This document shows, piece after piece, positions 17,693 to 26,637 of a DNA stretch of 64,000 nt. The DNA is from Timonella senegalensis JC301. GTDB taxonomy: Bacteria > Actinomycetota > Actinomycetes > Actinomycetales > Cellulomonadaceae. Position 1 is the stretch's first letter. Every line of letters starts with the position of its first letter. The position numbers were made by a program, and so were the translations under genes. Location of the stretch: positions 163,127 through 227,126 of the forward strand of contig NZ_HE978644.1 in NCBI RefSeq assembly GCF_000312125.1, given 5' to 3'. Under the pieces are notes generated by a model. The model worked only from the letters and a program-made list of their open reading frames with translations. It searched no databases and was not told the origin of the DNA.

Positions 17693-19786
17693 TTAGAAGC
17701 GTCCACCACCAGAACGACGGCCACCTCCGCCGCCGAAGCCGCCTCCGCCGCCACCACCACCGAAGCCGCCTCCGCCGCCCCAACCACCGCCGAAGCCGCC
17801 GCCTGAGCTGCCTCCGCCGAAGCCTCCACCGCCTCCGCCGCCACCACCGCGCAGGATTTGGTCAAGAATGATGCCGCCAAGGACCATGCCGCCCATGTTG
17901 TTACCACCCTGGCCGTTGTTGCGGTTCTGGGCGTCGTATCGGCGGACGTCCTCCTCAGCGATTTGCTGTGCTTGCTGGGCCATGTTCTGTGCCATCTGGG
18001 CGGCATTGAGTGCCTGCTCCGGGCGGGTGTTCGCGAGCTGCTGGGCGTTGCCTAGATGGCGGACCGCCTCAGAGAGGCGGGTGCGTGCCTCGGAACCGAC
18101 GGCGGCCTTGCGTGCCTCGATGTAGGCGTTGGTGCCCTGGACCGTTGAGGATGCGCGGCCGATGAGCTCGCCCAATCGGGCGGCGGCGCGGCGGCGGATC
18201 TCGTCCTGCTCGCGCGCGGGTTCGAGGGCCTTGTCCAAGTTAGTCTCGGCGTTGTCCAGTGCAACGAGTGCGGCGAGTGGATCGCCGCCGTTCTTGGCTG
18301 AGTTGGCCTGTGCTACTGCTGCCTTCGCCGCCTGCGCTGCAACTGCGACCTCGGGTGATCCTGCCCCGATACGCGCAACGTCTTGGAGGTCTGAGGTGAT
18401 CGATGCGATTGCGTTGTCGAGTTTGACGCTTGCCTGCGCAAGGGTTGTGCCGGCCGTGGAGACTGACTGCAGCAGTTTGCGAGCCTGCTCAAGTGCGGCG
18501 CTTGCGGCTCGCGACTGGAGGACAGCTGCAGCGCGGTCGTCCTGCTCCACGTTTGCCTGTCCTGTCTTGATCGCCGTACGTGCCCCCGCGATGAGGGACT
18601 GCGCGTGGTCTGGGTTGCCTGAGACCGAGGCGAGTGCGGATTCGGGGTAGGTCAGCTTGAGGCGATCAATCTCGGAGCGCGCTCCTGGGATCTGACCCTC
18701 AACAGCGTCGGCCTCACGCAGAGAACTTTCCAGGACGTTACCCACGTTTGCCTGGAGGTTACGCAGCTCGTTGAAGTGACTCGACTGCTGCTCGAGGGTG
18801 TTGCCGGCGCGTTCGCAGAGCCCGATGATGTTCGCCATCATCTGCCTGGCCTCTTGCTCGGTTTCCTTATCAGCGTCGTCGAGGAGTTGGCGAATCTTGA
18901 AGGCCTCGCTGGCGTCCTTCTTTGCCGCGTCCAGCGCCTTGGAGAACGGTTCGACCTCTACCGGACCGAACTGTGCCTCAGCAAATCCGAGTTCCTGCTC
19001 CGATGATTTGATGGCGTCATCGATGGCCACGAGCGAGCGGGACGCGCGCTTGTCGAGCTCGTCTGTTGAGAGGGAATCGAGTGGGTGTTGGCCCTGCTGC
19101 GGGCCTCGCTGCGCGCCGGCCTCGTTGCGGCGCTTGCGGGTCGTCACGTAGGCGATGCCGCCGACCACGGCCACTCCGGCGAGGCCTGCAACGAGTAGTC
19201 CGGTGCCGTTGACGCCGGAGGAACTGGACCCGCCGCTGGTCAGCGAGTCCGCCGCGGCGAGTGCCGCGCCATCCCAGTTCTCGTTCTTGAGGTTGGCCTC
19301 GATCGCCTTCAGCGCCGCGTTGTACTCGGAGTCACTCATGGGGAGGTCGTTGGACACGGAGAACTGGTACCTGCGCGCGTCGGTCGCAACCGCAAGCAGG
19401 ACGTCGTTGGTGCGCAAGTCCGACTTTTCTACGGTCTGGTTAACCCATTCGTCCACGGTCAACGATCCAAAGTCGGGTACGTAGGCCACAAACAGCGAAA
19501 TGCCCTCTTCGGTGCTGAGCTTCTCAATCCTGTCCTTCACCACGTCTGGCTTGGACAGCACGCCTTGTGGGTCGTAGACCTGCGAGGGCAGGTCGAGGGG
19601 TTCCTCCGCACGTGCTTGCGGCGCGGCAATCAGCATTGTCGCTAGAGCGAGGAAGAGTGCACACAGGATGCTTGACACGCGCGTAGCAAAGGCGCGACCT
19701 TGGGCTTCACCAGCGAATTGATTCACACCTTGATCTTTGACCACATCGAGTGACCTACGCAACGGTATAGAGCGAAGTTCGCCCAC
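17693..19786 (-). CDS. Secreted/membrane TPM-domain protein with Gly-rich tail
   Basis: 697 residues as written. A hydrophobic signal segment (about 37-58) ends at AQARAEEP, followed by a TPM domain (about 62-180: SQVYDPQGVL ... RYQFSV), a membrane segment about 196-214, a long helical region rich in Ala/Gln/Glu (about 230-640), and a glycine-rich tail ending GGRRSGGGRF. TPM proteins (YgcG-like) are linked to membrane-protein quality control. In-frame GTG codons closer to the signal peptide (V36 region) may be the true start, as no clear ribosome-binding site precedes 19786. Next gene downstream is pspA. Confidence 0.87.
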   Translation of the reverse strand: MGELRSIPLRRSLDVVKDQGVNQFAGEAQGRAFATRVSSILCALFLALATMLIAAPQARAEEPLDLPSQVYDPQGVLSKPDVVKDRIEKLSTEEGISLFVAYVPDFGSLTVDEWVNQTVEKSDLRTNDVLLAVATDARRYQFSVSNDLPMSDSEYNAALKAIEANLKNENWDGAALAAADSLTSGGSSSSGVNGTGLLVAGLAGVAVVGGIAYVTTRKRRNEAGAQRGPQQGQHPLDSLSTDELDKRASRSLVAIDDAIKSSEQELGFAEAQFGPVEVEPFSKALDAAKKDASEAFKIRQLLDDADKETEQEARQMMANIIGLCERAGNTLEQQSSHFNELRNLQANVGNVLESSLREADAVEGQIPGARSEIDRLKLTYPESALASVSGNPDHAQSLIAGARTAIKTGQANVEQDDRAAAVLQSRAASAALEQARKLLQSVSTAGTTLAQASVKLDNAIASITSDLQDVARIGAGSPEVAVAAQAAKAAVAQANSAKNGGDPLAALVALDNAETNLDKALEPAREQDEIRRRAAARLGELIGRASSTVQGTNAYIEARKAAVGSEARTRLSEAVRHLGNAQQLANTRPEQALNAAQMAQNMAQQAQQIAEEDVRRYDAQNRNNGQGGNNMGGMVLGGIILDQILRGGGGGGGGGFGGGSSGGGFGGGWGGGGGFGGGGGGGGFGGGGGRRSGGGRF

Positions 19787-19940
19787 TGCCGAACTCTGCG
19801 TGTCGGCAATCGTTGTGGCTTGTCAGAGGACTATGAAGTCACGACACGGTGTGAGGGAATACCCCCTGCGCCGTGCCATCGTGTCAGCTTTCATCCGGAG
19901 CGTTCCACACCAAACCAAACGCGCGCCGTACGTCCCGCGT

Positions 19941-21599
19941 TTAGGCAGAGACGTCCTCAGCATCAATGATCGAGTAGGCGTATCCCTGCTCCGCCAGGAA
20001 GCGCTGGCGGTGGGCAGCGAACTCCTGGTCCACTGTGTCGCGGGTGACCACGGTGTAGAAGTGGGCGGTGCGACCGTCCTGCTTAGGTCGCATGACGCGG
20101 CCGAGGCGCTGTGCTTCTTCCTGGCGGGAGCCGAATGACCCGGAGACCTGGATCGCCACGGATGCCTCGGGCAGGTCAATGGAGAAGTTAGCGACCTTGG
20201 AGACCACAAGCTTGGTGACCTCGCCGGTGCGGAAGGCCTCGTAGAGCCGCTGGCGTTCCTTGACCGGGGTCTGGCCTGTGATGACCTCCGCACCCAGAGC
20301 CTTGGCCAGCTCGTCGAGCTGGTCGAGGTACTGGCCGATTACCAGAGTGGGCTCGCCCTCGTGCTTCTTGACCAGATCGAGCACGACTCGAACCTTCCCT
20401 GGGGCGCAGGCTGCCAGACGGTACTTGTCCTCCGGCTCCGCAATCGCGTACGTCATGCGGTCGGCGTCTGACAGGGTCAGTCGCACCTCCTGACAGTCCG
20501 CTGGAGCAATGTAGCCCTGTGCCTCAATGTCCTTCCACGGGGCATCGAACCTCTTGGGGCCAATGAGGGAGAACACCTCGTCCTCACGGCCATCCTCGCG
20601 AACCAGGGTTGCGGTGAGTCCGAGTCGTCTGCGTGCCTGCATGTCCGCGGTCATGCGGAAGATCGGGGCGGGGAGCAGGTGGACCTCGTCGTAGATGATG
20701 AGTCCCCAGTCGCGGGCGTCCAGCAACTCGAGGTGCGTGTACTCGCCCTTTCGCCGGGTGGTCAGCACCTGATAGGTCGCGATCGTGACGGGCCGGATCT
20801 CCTTGCGGGTGCCCGAGTACTCGCCGATCTCGTCCTCGGTCAGGGTGGTGCGGCGGATTAGTTCGTCGCGCCACTGGCGGGCGGACACGGAGTTGGTAAC
20901 CAGGATAAGGGTGGTCGTGCTGGACTTTGCCATGGCGGCCGCGCCCACGATCGTCTTACCTGCTCCACAGGGCAGGACCACGACTCCGGAGCCTCCGTGC
21001 CAGAAGTTCTCGACCGCCCCCATCTGGTACGGGCGCATGGTCCAGGGCTTGTCCTTGGCCTTGTCAACGGGCGAGATCTCGATGGGGTGCTTCTCACCGT
21101 CCACATATCCGGCGAGGTCCTCTGCCGGCCAACCCAACTTGATGAGCGCCTGCTTGAGGTTTCCGCGTTCGGAACGGTGCACGATCACAGATGAATCGTC
21201 GATCCGTTCGCCAACGAGCCCCTTGGTCCGCTTGGACTTGAGTACTTCCGCGAGCACGGCCTTGTCCGTTGTGGTCAGCACGAGCCCGTAGGTCGGGTGG
21301 GTGGTCAGCTGTAGGCGTCCGTACCGGGACATGGTCTCTGCCACGTCCACGAGGATGGAGTGGGGGACCGGGTACCGCGAGTAGTTGATCAGCACGTTGA
21401 CCACGGTTTCGGCGTCGAGTCCCGCGGCGCGCGCATTCCACAGTCCCAGCGGCGTGAGCCGGTAGGTGTGGATGTGCTCCGGCGCGCGTTCGAGTTCCGC
21501 AAAGGGGGCGATCGCGCGGCGCGCTTCGGTCGCTTGCTCGTGGTCAACTTCGAGCAGGAGGGACTTGTCGCTCTGTACAATCAGTGGCCCGTTGGGCAT
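19941..21599 (-). CDS. DNA helicase XPB (ERCC3-like)
   Basis: 552 residues from the ATG at 21599, which has AAGGAG 7 bases upstream. SF2 helicase motifs: Walker A CGAGKT (211-216), DEVH (304-307), LTATL, and motif VI QRLGRVMRPK. The N-terminal 190 residues are the damage-recognition-like XPB_DRD and helicase N-terminal part. Bacterial XPB is a 3'-5' helicase that works with the Bax1/helicase-associated protein; in M. tuberculosis the orthologue is ercc3 (Rv0861c) beside Rv0862c, the arrangement seen here. Confidence 0.95.
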   Translation of the reverse strand: MPNGPLIVQSDKSLLLEVDHEQATEARRAIAPFAELERAPEHIHTYRLTPLGLWNARAAGLDAETVVNVLINYSRYPVPHSILVDVAETMSRYGRLQLTTHPTYGLVLTTTDKAVLAEVLKSKRTKGLVGERIDDSSVIVHRSERGNLKQALIKLGWPAEDLAGYVDGEKHPIEISPVDKAKDKPWTMRPYQMGAVENFWHGGSGVVVLPCGAGKTIVGAAAMAKSSTTTLILVTNSVSARQWRDELIRRTTLTEDEIGEYSGTRKEIRPVTIATYQVLTTRRKGEYTHLELLDARDWGLIIYDEVHLLPAPIFRMTADMQARRRLGLTATLVREDGREDEVFSLIGPKRFDAPWKDIEAQGYIAPADCQEVRLTLSDADRMTYAIAEPEDKYRLAACAPGKVRVVLDLVKKHEGEPTLVIGQYLDQLDELAKALGAEVITGQTPVKERQRLYEAFRTGEVTKLVVSKVANFSIDLPEASVAIQVSGSFGSRQEEAQRLGRVMRPKQDGRTAHFYTVVTRDTVDQEFAAHRQRFLAEQGYAYSIIDAEDVSA

Positions 21600-21651
21600 G
21601 TGTTTACTCCTTGTGGGGGACGCCTTGGATGTCAACGCGATGGGTGTGCGG

Positions 21652-24096
21652 TCAATTCCCGGCGGGTGGTTCGGTTGTGTGCGGCTGGTTCAGCCGGGTT
21701 ACAGACGCGATCCTGTGGATCGCCACGGTGAGCTCGGATTCGCGGGCGGGATCTGCCGCGCGCAGTCGTCCCGAGTCGAGCCTAAGTGGCTTAAGTGTGC
21801 GGTGGGTCAGCGTGCCGCGTGAATCGGCCATCGCAATTGTCACGAGCGATCCGTCGGCTATCGCCTCCCGGAGCAGCACGATGGTCAGTGAGGGCTCGTC
21901 GCCTTGGTCGGGGGATGAGTCACTGATTTTCGACGATTCACCTGGGGTCCCACCGCCCGTTACGCCGTCGTGTGGTGGTGTTGGGGATGGGGTGGGCGTC
22001 GCCTCGTGCTCGGCGCGCAACTGGGCGACTACCGCGAGCGGCGCTGAGTCGGCTCCGAGGGGCGCCTTGCGAGTGCCGAGGTATGTGACCTTACCCAGGG
22101 CATCGTCACCGGGGAATGGGGTGGATACCCCGAGGTTGACGTCTAGGTGCGAGCGGATGGAGCGGGTGGAGACCCGTGTCTTTTCGCTCTGCCGGTCGGC
22201 GGTGATGACCTGGCCGTCCGGCGACTCGACCACGGGCGCCATGCCCGCCTCTCGGAGAAGCTGCAGGACCGTGGTGATGGGGGCGCTGGCTCCCAGAACC
22301 GTTGGCGCGATCTCGAATATTCCAACGGAGGCAAAAGCGGGAAGCGAGAGGATAGCGGCTGCTGCCGCCTCGTCGTGAATCCGAATATAGCTGGACATGG
22401 CGCCAACCCGAACGTTTCCGTGTTTCCTAGCCACGTCGGCAATGAGGTAGGTGAGGGGCTGGGGCAGTGGCGTGACCGAGTACATGCCCAACTCGTCGAT
22501 AATTTCGGCGGCCCCCATGCCCTCATCGAAAGCGCGCGTGATGGACTCGGGCGTGAAGCGCACGGTCAGTGCGCCGCCGCGGGACTCGACCACGGCGCAC
22601 AACTCGAGGAGCGCCTCCAGCGGGGGTGTGGGGCGTCCCGGCACCATGCCGGTCAGGTCGCCCTGGACAAAGATCTCGCCCACGGGCTCGGGCAGGGCAT
22701 TCGCGAGTGCTGCCGCAAGGCCGTCATCGGTGCCAGGCAGAAGCGCGCCGGCGCCCGTGAGACCGAGGAACTCGGCCTCACGGAACAGGCCTGCCACGGA
22801 CTCGGGGGTGATGGCAGCCCGCGGGGCGTGCCAGCGCAACTCGGCGAGCACGAGTTCGGGAGTCATCGGGGCCAGCGGGTGTTCCCTCAGGACAGACAGG
22901 ACATTGTTGCGCAGCCGCGGAACCCAGGCCTCATGGACCTCGGGGTGCAGGGCATTGATTGTGGAGGCGCGCTCGTCGAGCTGGCCGATGCGCCACGGCA
23001 TCCGCTGAGACACCAGCCAGCCCTGCACCAGCTGGGACCAGCGGTGCTCGACGTCCAGGGCCAGCCAGTCGTCGGCCGAAACTGTGGGCGAGAAGTCCTT
23101 CGCCGCATCATCCGAGGTCCGCACGAGACGCGAGGCAAGCGCCAGCTCGCACACGAGCACCGCATCCTCGGATGTCAGGTCGAGCGAGTTGGCCACACGC
23201 TTGAGTTCGCGCACTGGCAGGCCACCGTTGCGTAGGGACTGGGCGGGGTCCCGCTCCCACAACGCAATGAGTTCGGTTACTAAGCGAACCGACTCGGTTG
23301 CCGCTCGGGCAGCCTCCGATTGGATGGACTCTGGCGTGAGCGAGGCGGCATGACCGGTCAGCGGAGGCAGACTCAGTCCGCGGTGCGTGCGGCCCTGCCT
23401 CAGAGCGAACGCAGTCTGGCGCGGGATGTAGACGTGACTCGAGTCGAGGAGCTCGAGGTACGCGTTGTGCAGCAGCCAGCGTAGCGCCTCATTGGTGGGA
23501 GGTTCGTTCGCGGCCGCGTGCGTAGACAGAAGGTTGGCCGGCACACGCGCCACGGGGGGACCCCACAGCACGGCGTTAAGTACAGTGCGCGAGTACTCCG
23601 GTGCGCTCGCGGGCAGGGGGTCGGTTGCGACCGCGTTTGAGGAGAGCGGGCCGAAGCCGGCCGGAAACGTCTCGAACAGGTCCTCAAGCCCGGGTGCGAG
23701 CCGCAGCTGGTCTTCGTCCCACCACAGGAGGGCAAGGGAAGTGAGCGTGGAGAGCTCCGCTCTGAACTGGGCAGCATCGGAACTGTCACCGTTGACGCCT
23801 GTGCTGTCCTCTCGGCCCTCGTGGCCTTCTCTTCCATCGCCAAGCACGGCGGAGCGGAGGTCCGCCTCCGAGGTCCCGCGGCCGAGCGAGTGCAGAATAA
23901 ACACTGACTCCAAGATCTCGAGAGCGCTCGCGTTCAGGGAAGCGAGTGCGCGCGAAAGGCTCGCCCCGTTGCTGGCTCGCGCGGCAAGGGACACGAGGTT
24001 GGCCGGGGAGGGGGAGGCCAAATCTGGTCGCCGCGTCAGGAGCGCGACGAGAGCTTGATCGTCAAACGACCGGATGGAGTGCGAGAAAGTGCCCAT
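21652..24096 (-). CDS. XPB-associated protein (helicase C-terminal-3 domain)
   Basis: 814 residues. Conserved helicase-associated protein of actinobacteria (Rv0862c-like). The N-terminus SHSIRSFDDQALVALLTRRPDL, a central region with repeated helical modules, and the helicase_C_3-like domain around PLPQPLTYLIADVARKHG (about 530-560) are recognisable. No Walker motif, so it is an accessory factor. It precedes the XPB gene by 52 bases on the same strand and presumably is cotranscribed. A TAAAGT box ends 7 bases before the ATG, so the message may be leaderless. Confidence 0.88.
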   Translation of the reverse strand: MGTFSHSIRSFDDQALVALLTRRPDLASPSPANLVSLAARASNGASLSRALASLNASALEILESVFILHSLGRGTSEADLRSAVLGDGREGHEGREDSTGVNGDSSDAAQFRAELSTLTSLALLWWDEDQLRLAPGLEDLFETFPAGFGPLSSNAVATDPLPASAPEYSRTVLNAVLWGPPVARVPANLLSTHAAANEPPTNEALRWLLHNAYLELLDSSHVYIPRQTAFALRQGRTHRGLSLPPLTGHAASLTPESIQSEAARAATESVRLVTELIALWERDPAQSLRNGGLPVRELKRVANSLDLTSEDAVLVCELALASRLVRTSDDAAKDFSPTVSADDWLALDVEHRWSQLVQGWLVSQRMPWRIGQLDERASTINALHPEVHEAWVPRLRNNVLSVLREHPLAPMTPELVLAELRWHAPRAAITPESVAGLFREAEFLGLTGAGALLPGTDDGLAAALANALPEPVGEIFVQGDLTGMVPGRPTPPLEALLELCAVVESRGGALTVRFTPESITRAFDEGMGAAEIIDELGMYSVTPLPQPLTYLIADVARKHGNVRVGAMSSYIRIHDEAAAAAILSLPAFASVGIFEIAPTVLGASAPITTVLQLLREAGMAPVVESPDGQVITADRQSEKTRVSTRSIRSHLDVNLGVSTPFPGDDALGKVTYLGTRKAPLGADSAPLAVVAQLRAEHEATPTPSPTPPHDGVTGGGTPGESSKISDSSPDQGDEPSLTIVLLREAIADGSLVTIAMADSRGTLTHRTLKPLRLDSGRLRAADPARESELTVAIHRIASVTRLNQPHTTEPPAGN

Positions 24097-24275
24097 CTAA
24101 ACAACTTTACGTGGGTGGGCAAGTCCGCCGGGCAGTTTCGCTGAGAGGCAAGAACGCGCGTATTGATTGTTCAAAGAAATGGCCGCGCAGGTATCCTAAA
24201 GGTTCATGAACTTTCTTTGCGGCAACCTGGATGTTTGCGCAGGCCGCAGAGTTCCGTCGAGTACACGAGGTAAAC

Positions 24276-24659
24276 GTGCCCACCGGTAAGGTCAAATTTT
24301 TTGACGTTGAGCGAGGTTTCGGATTCATCACCACTGATGAAGGAGACCAGATCTTTCTGCACGCTTCTGCCCTCCCCGAGGGAGCCCCAGCGCCCAAGCC
24401 GGGCGCCCGCGTGGAGTTTGGCGTAGCTGACGGACGTAAGGGTCCGCAGGCGCTCTCTGTGACCTTCACTGAACCGCTTCCATCCGTCGCGCGCGCCCAG
24501 CGCAAGCCAGCAGAAGAAATGGCGATCGTCGTAGAAGACGTCATCAAGCTGCTTGATTCCGTGGGGAACCAGCTGCGCAACGGACGGTATCCGGACAAGG
24601 GCTCCGCTACAAAGACCGCGAACGTACTCCGCGCAATCGCAGACGCAATCGAGGCGTAA
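24276..24659 (+). CDS. Cold-shock protein with C-terminal extension (CspB-like)
   Basis: 127 residues from the GTG at 24276, with CGAGG upstream; a longer reading frame exists but would add a non-family tail. The cold-shock domain is residues 1-66 (RNP1 RGFGFIT, RNP2 QIFLHA), followed by an extension of about 60 residues (EEMAIVVEDVIKLLDSVG) characteristic of the long actinobacterial form such as M. tuberculosis CspB. It is followed 7 bases later by the DUF3027 gene, so the two form an operon. Divergent from the XPB-associated gene. Confidence 0.92.
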   Translation: MPTGKVKFFDVERGFGFITTDEGDQIFLHASALPEGAPAPKPGARVEFGVADGRKGPQALSVTFTEPLPSVARAQRKPAEEMAIVVEDVIKLLDSVGNQLRNGRYPDKGSATKTANVLRAIADAIEA

Positions 24660-24666
24660 GAAACAT

Positions 24667-26382
24667 ATGACCACAGCCACCGTTCCGAGCAACAGGAGTC
24701 CGCGCATCAAGCCAGACTCCGTGCTGATTGCGGCAATCGAGTTTGCACGCGGTGCTGCCCTTGAAGAGGCCGAGCACGCGCAGGACGTCGGTGAACACGT
24801 GGGCGCAACCATGCTTGGCGACCGGTTCGCGATGCACAAGTTTGAGTGCACCATGCGCGGATACGTTGGCTGGCACTGGTCGGTCACGATCGCACGTGCG
24901 CCCCGCGCCCGAGTGGCTACGATCTGCGAGGTCGCGCTGCTTCCTTCAGAGCATTCGATCCTGGCGCCCGAGTGGCTCCCGTGGTCGGAGCGTCTCCAGC
25001 CTGGAGACATCGGCCCCGGCGACGTTCTGCCGTTCCGCGAGGACGACCCGCGGCTGGTGCCCGGCTATGTTGCCACCGGCAACGAGGACGAGGATCGGGT
25101 TGCGATCGAGGAACTTGCCCTAGCGCGAGCCCGAATCCTCTCGGAGACCGGTCGTGACGATGCCGCCAAGCGTTGGTACGAGGGCTCGCAGGGGCCGCGT
25201 TCGGCGGGATCGCTGCAGTCTGCTGCCTCGTGCGGCTCCTGTGGGTTCCTTGTCAAACTGCAGGGCTCGCTCGGGCAGGTCTTTGGCGTGTGCTCGAACG
25301 CGTGGTCGGACGACGACGGCAAGGTTGTTGCGCTCGGCCATGGCTGTGGCGCGCACTCTGAAACGGACGTCGCGCACCGCGCGAGCGAGTGGCCGGACGA
25401 CCACCCGATTATTGACGAGCTCTCGATTGAGCAGGTTGCGCAGGGCGAGTTGGAATCACTTGCTCCAGCGAGCGATGCAGACCGCGCCGGAGACGTCGAG
25501 AAGCGTGCGCAACGCATCGCGTTCGCCGCACAGGTAGCCGAAGCCGCCAAGTCGGCCCACGCAGCCAAGTCCGAGGGAGACAGCTCGGCGGATTCCGAGC
25601 CAACCGCGTTGCAGTCGGCTGACCCCCACTCAGGCAAGGAGCAGGGTTCCGGAACCGGCGCCTCGCAGAAGTCTGGGCGCAGGGGCTCGCGCCGTTCCGA
25701 CCGTGGATCGCGGGATCGGGACCATTCAGCCTCTGACAATGAGCAGTCCTCCGGTCCTGAGAACACCGGTCACGCTGGTAATCACGGATCCACTGCGGAC
25801 TCCGAGGCGCAGGAAGGGCGTGCTGTACTCGACGTGATTGCCGAACTCCGGACCAAGTCGCGTGAGCAGGCACGTGAGGAACGCAACGAGCAGCGCGCGG
25901 AGAAGGCAGCCCGTCAGGACGTCAGTAAGACGCTTGACTCGATTGCGGCCTCCATCGGTGAAAAGCCTGCGATCGCGGCCGTTGAGGGCGCAGCGAATGG
26001 TGCAACTCCTTCAGCGCAACCCGAGGTTTCCAGCTCAGCTAACACCGACGGCTCTGCAATTGGCCAGTCCCGGCCCAAGCGGTCGCGCAGGTCAACGAGG
26101 TCGGCGGGTAACGCTGGTGGCGCTGCATCTGCGGCACCTTCTTCATCCGGTGCGACTCCGACAGTTGAAGGCTCCGCACCGGCGGCCCGCAGGCCACTGA
26201 CACTGTCTGACATTGCTCTTCCGCCCGCTAAGGGCGAACGCAGTGAGCAGGAAAAGGCAGCCTCGAAGAGGTCGGAGGCGCCTGCGACCGACAAGCAAGT
26301 GGACAAGCAGCAAGCGTTGTTCGACCTAGACAAGCTTGCCCAGTCGCTTCCGCAGCGTGAGGCACCGGGTTCCAAGAACTAG
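24667..26382 (+). CDS. DUF3027 protein with long low-complexity C-terminus
   Basis: 571 residues from the ATG at 24667, immediately after the cold-shock gene. The DUF3027 core is about residues 15-250: HKFECTMRGYVGWHWSV, PEWLPW, and a cysteine group CGSCGFL ... GVCSN ... GHGCGAHSE that looks able to bind zinc. From about residue 280 the protein is disordered, rich in Ser/Ala/Glu and basic clusters (SGRRGSRRSDRGSRDRD), resembling RNA-interacting tails. Function is unknown. The coupling to a cold-shock protein suggests an RNA-related role, which is inference. Confidence 0.87.
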   Translation: MTTATVPSNRSPRIKPDSVLIAAIEFARGAALEEAEHAQDVGEHVGATMLGDRFAMHKFECTMRGYVGWHWSVTIARAPRARVATICEVALLPSEHSILAPEWLPWSERLQPGDIGPGDVLPFREDDPRLVPGYVATGNEDEDRVAIEELALARARILSETGRDDAAKRWYEGSQGPRSAGSLQSAASCGSCGFLVKLQGSLGQVFGVCSNAWSDDDGKVVALGHGCGAHSETDVAHRASEWPDDHPIIDELSIEQVAQGELESLAPASDADRAGDVEKRAQRIAFAAQVAEAAKSAHAAKSEGDSSADSEPTALQSADPHSGKEQGSGTGASQKSGRRGSRRSDRGSRDRDHSASDNEQSSGPENTGHAGNHGSTADSEAQEGRAVLDVIAELRTKSREQAREERNEQRAEKAARQDVSKTLDSIAASIGEKPAIAAVEGAANGATPSAQPEVSSSANTDGSAIGQSRPKRSRRSTRSAGNAGGAASAAPSSSGATPTVEGSAPAARRPLTLSDIALPPAKGERSEQEKAASKRSEAPATDKQVDKQQALFDLDKLAQSLPQREAPGSKN

Positions 26383-26401
26383 GCGCCCACGGCGCGTTGC
26401 T

Positions 26402-26449
26402 AAGAGGGTGGCTGCCCTGCGGTGGGAACCGCAGGGCAGCCACCCTCTT
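26402..26449 (+). terminator. Strong terminator after the DUF3027 gene
   Basis: 21-bp perfect stem (26402-26422 with 26429-26449) and a 6-base loop, 19 bases after the stop codon. The tail is TT-rich (TTGGTTTC). Confidence 0.85.
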
Positions 26450-26504
26450 GGTTTCTGGGAGTCCATTCCGGCTAATTTCACTCGGTGACCTTCACAACTT
26501 TTTC

Positions 26505-26519
26505 ATTACGAAAAGTAAT
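26505..26519. promoter_or_regulatory. ATTAC-N5-GTAAT inverted repeat in the AT-rich leader of the purine permease
   Basis: Perfect ATTAC-GAAAA-GTAAT hairpin/operator 119 bases before the permease ATG. The same half-sites with the same 5-base spacer occur at 29796-29810, before the MarR gene. The stretch 26450-26637 is much richer in A and T than its surroundings and holds a second long-range repeat, ATCCGC (26566-26571) with GCGGAT (26612-26617) followed by T5. I match no known riboswitch. Confidence 0.4.
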
Positions 26520-26637
26520 CCGCGTCTCATAGTTAACCGTTTGCCGCGAATTGTTTATACCGTTTATCCGCTTTTCAGACCGAGAATGTATCGAGCCCAG
26601 GTTAAATCTATGCGGATTTTTGGTGCACAATATGCTT

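Noticed and set aside
16064-19803. Similar 17-mers CTGCCRAACTCTGCGTG at 16065 and 19787
   Set aside because: Only two copies with one mismatch and no shared context; likely chance.
26450-26637. Purine riboswitch ahead of the permease
   Set aside because: No conserved three-way junction or loop-loop elements of the purine aptamer.
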